DNA of 43,704 bases from Amphritea sp. (GTDB lineage: Bacteria; Pseudomonadota; Gammaproteobacteria; Pseudomonadales; Balneatricaceae), in NCBI GenBank assembly GCA_025800245.1, contig JAOXSA010000206.1:1-43704 (forward strand). The letters are read 5' to 3'. The notes beneath the pieces are model-generated. The model was not told the DNA's origin. It saw only the letters and a list, made by a program, of their open reading frames with translations, and did not search any database. The stretch's first letter is position 1. Each line of letters opens with the position of its first letter. Positions 43,136 to 43,704 of the stretch are shown piece by piece. The position numbers were made by a program, and so were the translations under genes.

Positions 43136-43546
43136 TTGAATAATAAAGGCTTTACCTTGATCGAGCTGATGATCGTTGTTGCTATTGTTGGAATTCTTTC
43201 AGCTATTGCTTATCCCTCATACCAGAATTATGTGCAGCAGGCCCGTCGGGCTGATGCTCAGGCTGACCTGCTTGAGTTAGCGCAGTGGATGGAGAGGCAG
43301 TTCACGGTTAATGGGACGTATGTTTCGGATATCGATGGCGATAATGATTTTGATGCGGATGACCTGCCGTTTAAAAAGTCACCAGCGGATGGTAATGACA
43401 CGTTTTATACAATTACTCCAGCCGGAACCGCAACAACGTTTACTCTGACGGCTACCCGTGCAGGCGCTCAGGCAGCCGATCGTTGCGGAACGATGACAGT
43501 GACTCAAACCGGTGCAAAAACAGCAGCCGCTAACGATTGCTGGTAA
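43136..43546 (+). CDS. pilE: Type IV minor pilin PilE, second operon
   Basis: A 136-residue PilE-type minor prepilin. Leader MNNKG is very short and precedes [20 protein letters not shown], Glu at +5. [20 protein letters not shown] and the C-terminal [20 protein letters not shown] then CW match the first-operon PilE. The mid-section [19 protein letters not shown] is acidic and absent from the other copy. The start is TTG 43136, with AGGG nine bases upstream and no ATG available. It follows pilY1 by 11 bases and is the last operon gene. Confidence 0.92.
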   Translation: MNNKGFTLIELMIVVAIVGILSAIAYPSYQNYVQQARRADAQADLLELAQWMERQFTVNGTYVSDIDGDNDFDADDLPFKKSPADGNDTFYTITPAGTATTFTLTATRAGAQAADRCGTMTVTQTGAKTAAANDCW

Positions 43547-43589
43547 CTGGCGATAACAATAAGCCTCTGATTTTATTGTCAGCCTAAAA

Positions 43590-43608
43590 CCACCTCCTAT
43601 GGAGGTGG
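43590..43608. repeat. CCACCTCC-TAT-GGAGGTGG palindrome
   Basis: Perfect eight-base stem with a TAT loop, no T-run. It closely resembles the stem at 93-111. The 100 bases after it to the window edge have no clear gene on either strand, though a short open frame runs off the edge on the minus strand. It could be the terminal hairpin of a mobile element (IS200/IS605-like) or a REP-type repeat; neither is proven. Confidence 0.5.
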
Positions 43609-43704
43609 TGATCGTTCAGTCGAGGCTATGCCTGAAAAGTAATATAAGTGTTTCGTGCTACGTTCAGGCAATGGTTTCGCCTGTAGGCGAGTCAGGGCTT
43701 TTGA

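Overview
The window reads as a chromosomal segment of a marine gammaproteobacterium, most likely of the Oceanospirillales (Oceanospirillaceae-like). This is inferred from gene order and protein character: divergent uvrA/ssb, fabA-fabB, ispB divergent from rplU-rpmA-obgE-proB, rpsT divergent from murJ-ribF-ileS-lspA-fkpB, and minor-pilin genes downstream of fkpB as in Pseudomonas. No rRNA, tRNA, CRISPR array or complete insertion sequence was recognised.

Layout. 1-1353: end of an upstream gene, two tandem hairpins, a small membrane protein and a HAD phosphatase. 1354-5300: a repeat-rich spacer, uvrA and ssb. 5320-8612: an accessory sensory block. It holds a chemotaxis transducer with a histidine-rich six-helix membrane domain, translationally coupled to a SCO-type thioredoxin-fold protein, and divergent from a PAS-LytTR regulator that keeps the haem-ligand residues of the CO sensor RcoM. 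8776-13688: an orphan rmlD-like reductase, a SirB2-like membrane protein, then moaA, an acyltransferase, moaC and a PlsC-like acyltransferase. 13792-16370: pspABC and divergent pspF, with a sigma-54 promoter visible upstream of pspA. 16450-19031: fabB, fabA and a thiopurine methyltransferase. 19022-19270: a cluster of structured repeats. 19329-30642: housekeeping genes.

30800-43546: two complete, tandem minor-pilin/PilY1 operons. The first runs pilV-pilW-pilX-pilY1-pilE-fimT and the second fimT-pilV-pilW-pilX-pilY1-pilE. The two PilY1 proteins differ: the first has an intact von Willebrand A metal site but no acidic calcium loop in its beta-propeller, and the second is the reverse. ispH, which usually sits between fkpB and the pilin genes in Pseudomonas, is absent.

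The two most interesting items are the RcoM-like regulator/SCO/chemotaxis-receptor block, a candidate gas- or redox-sensing taxis module that I do not recognise as described, and a dispersed structured repeat (about 130 bp). Two copies of that repeat have a hairpin whose sequence is entirely different but whose pairing is preserved. Functional assignments rest on motif recognition by eye; no database search was run.
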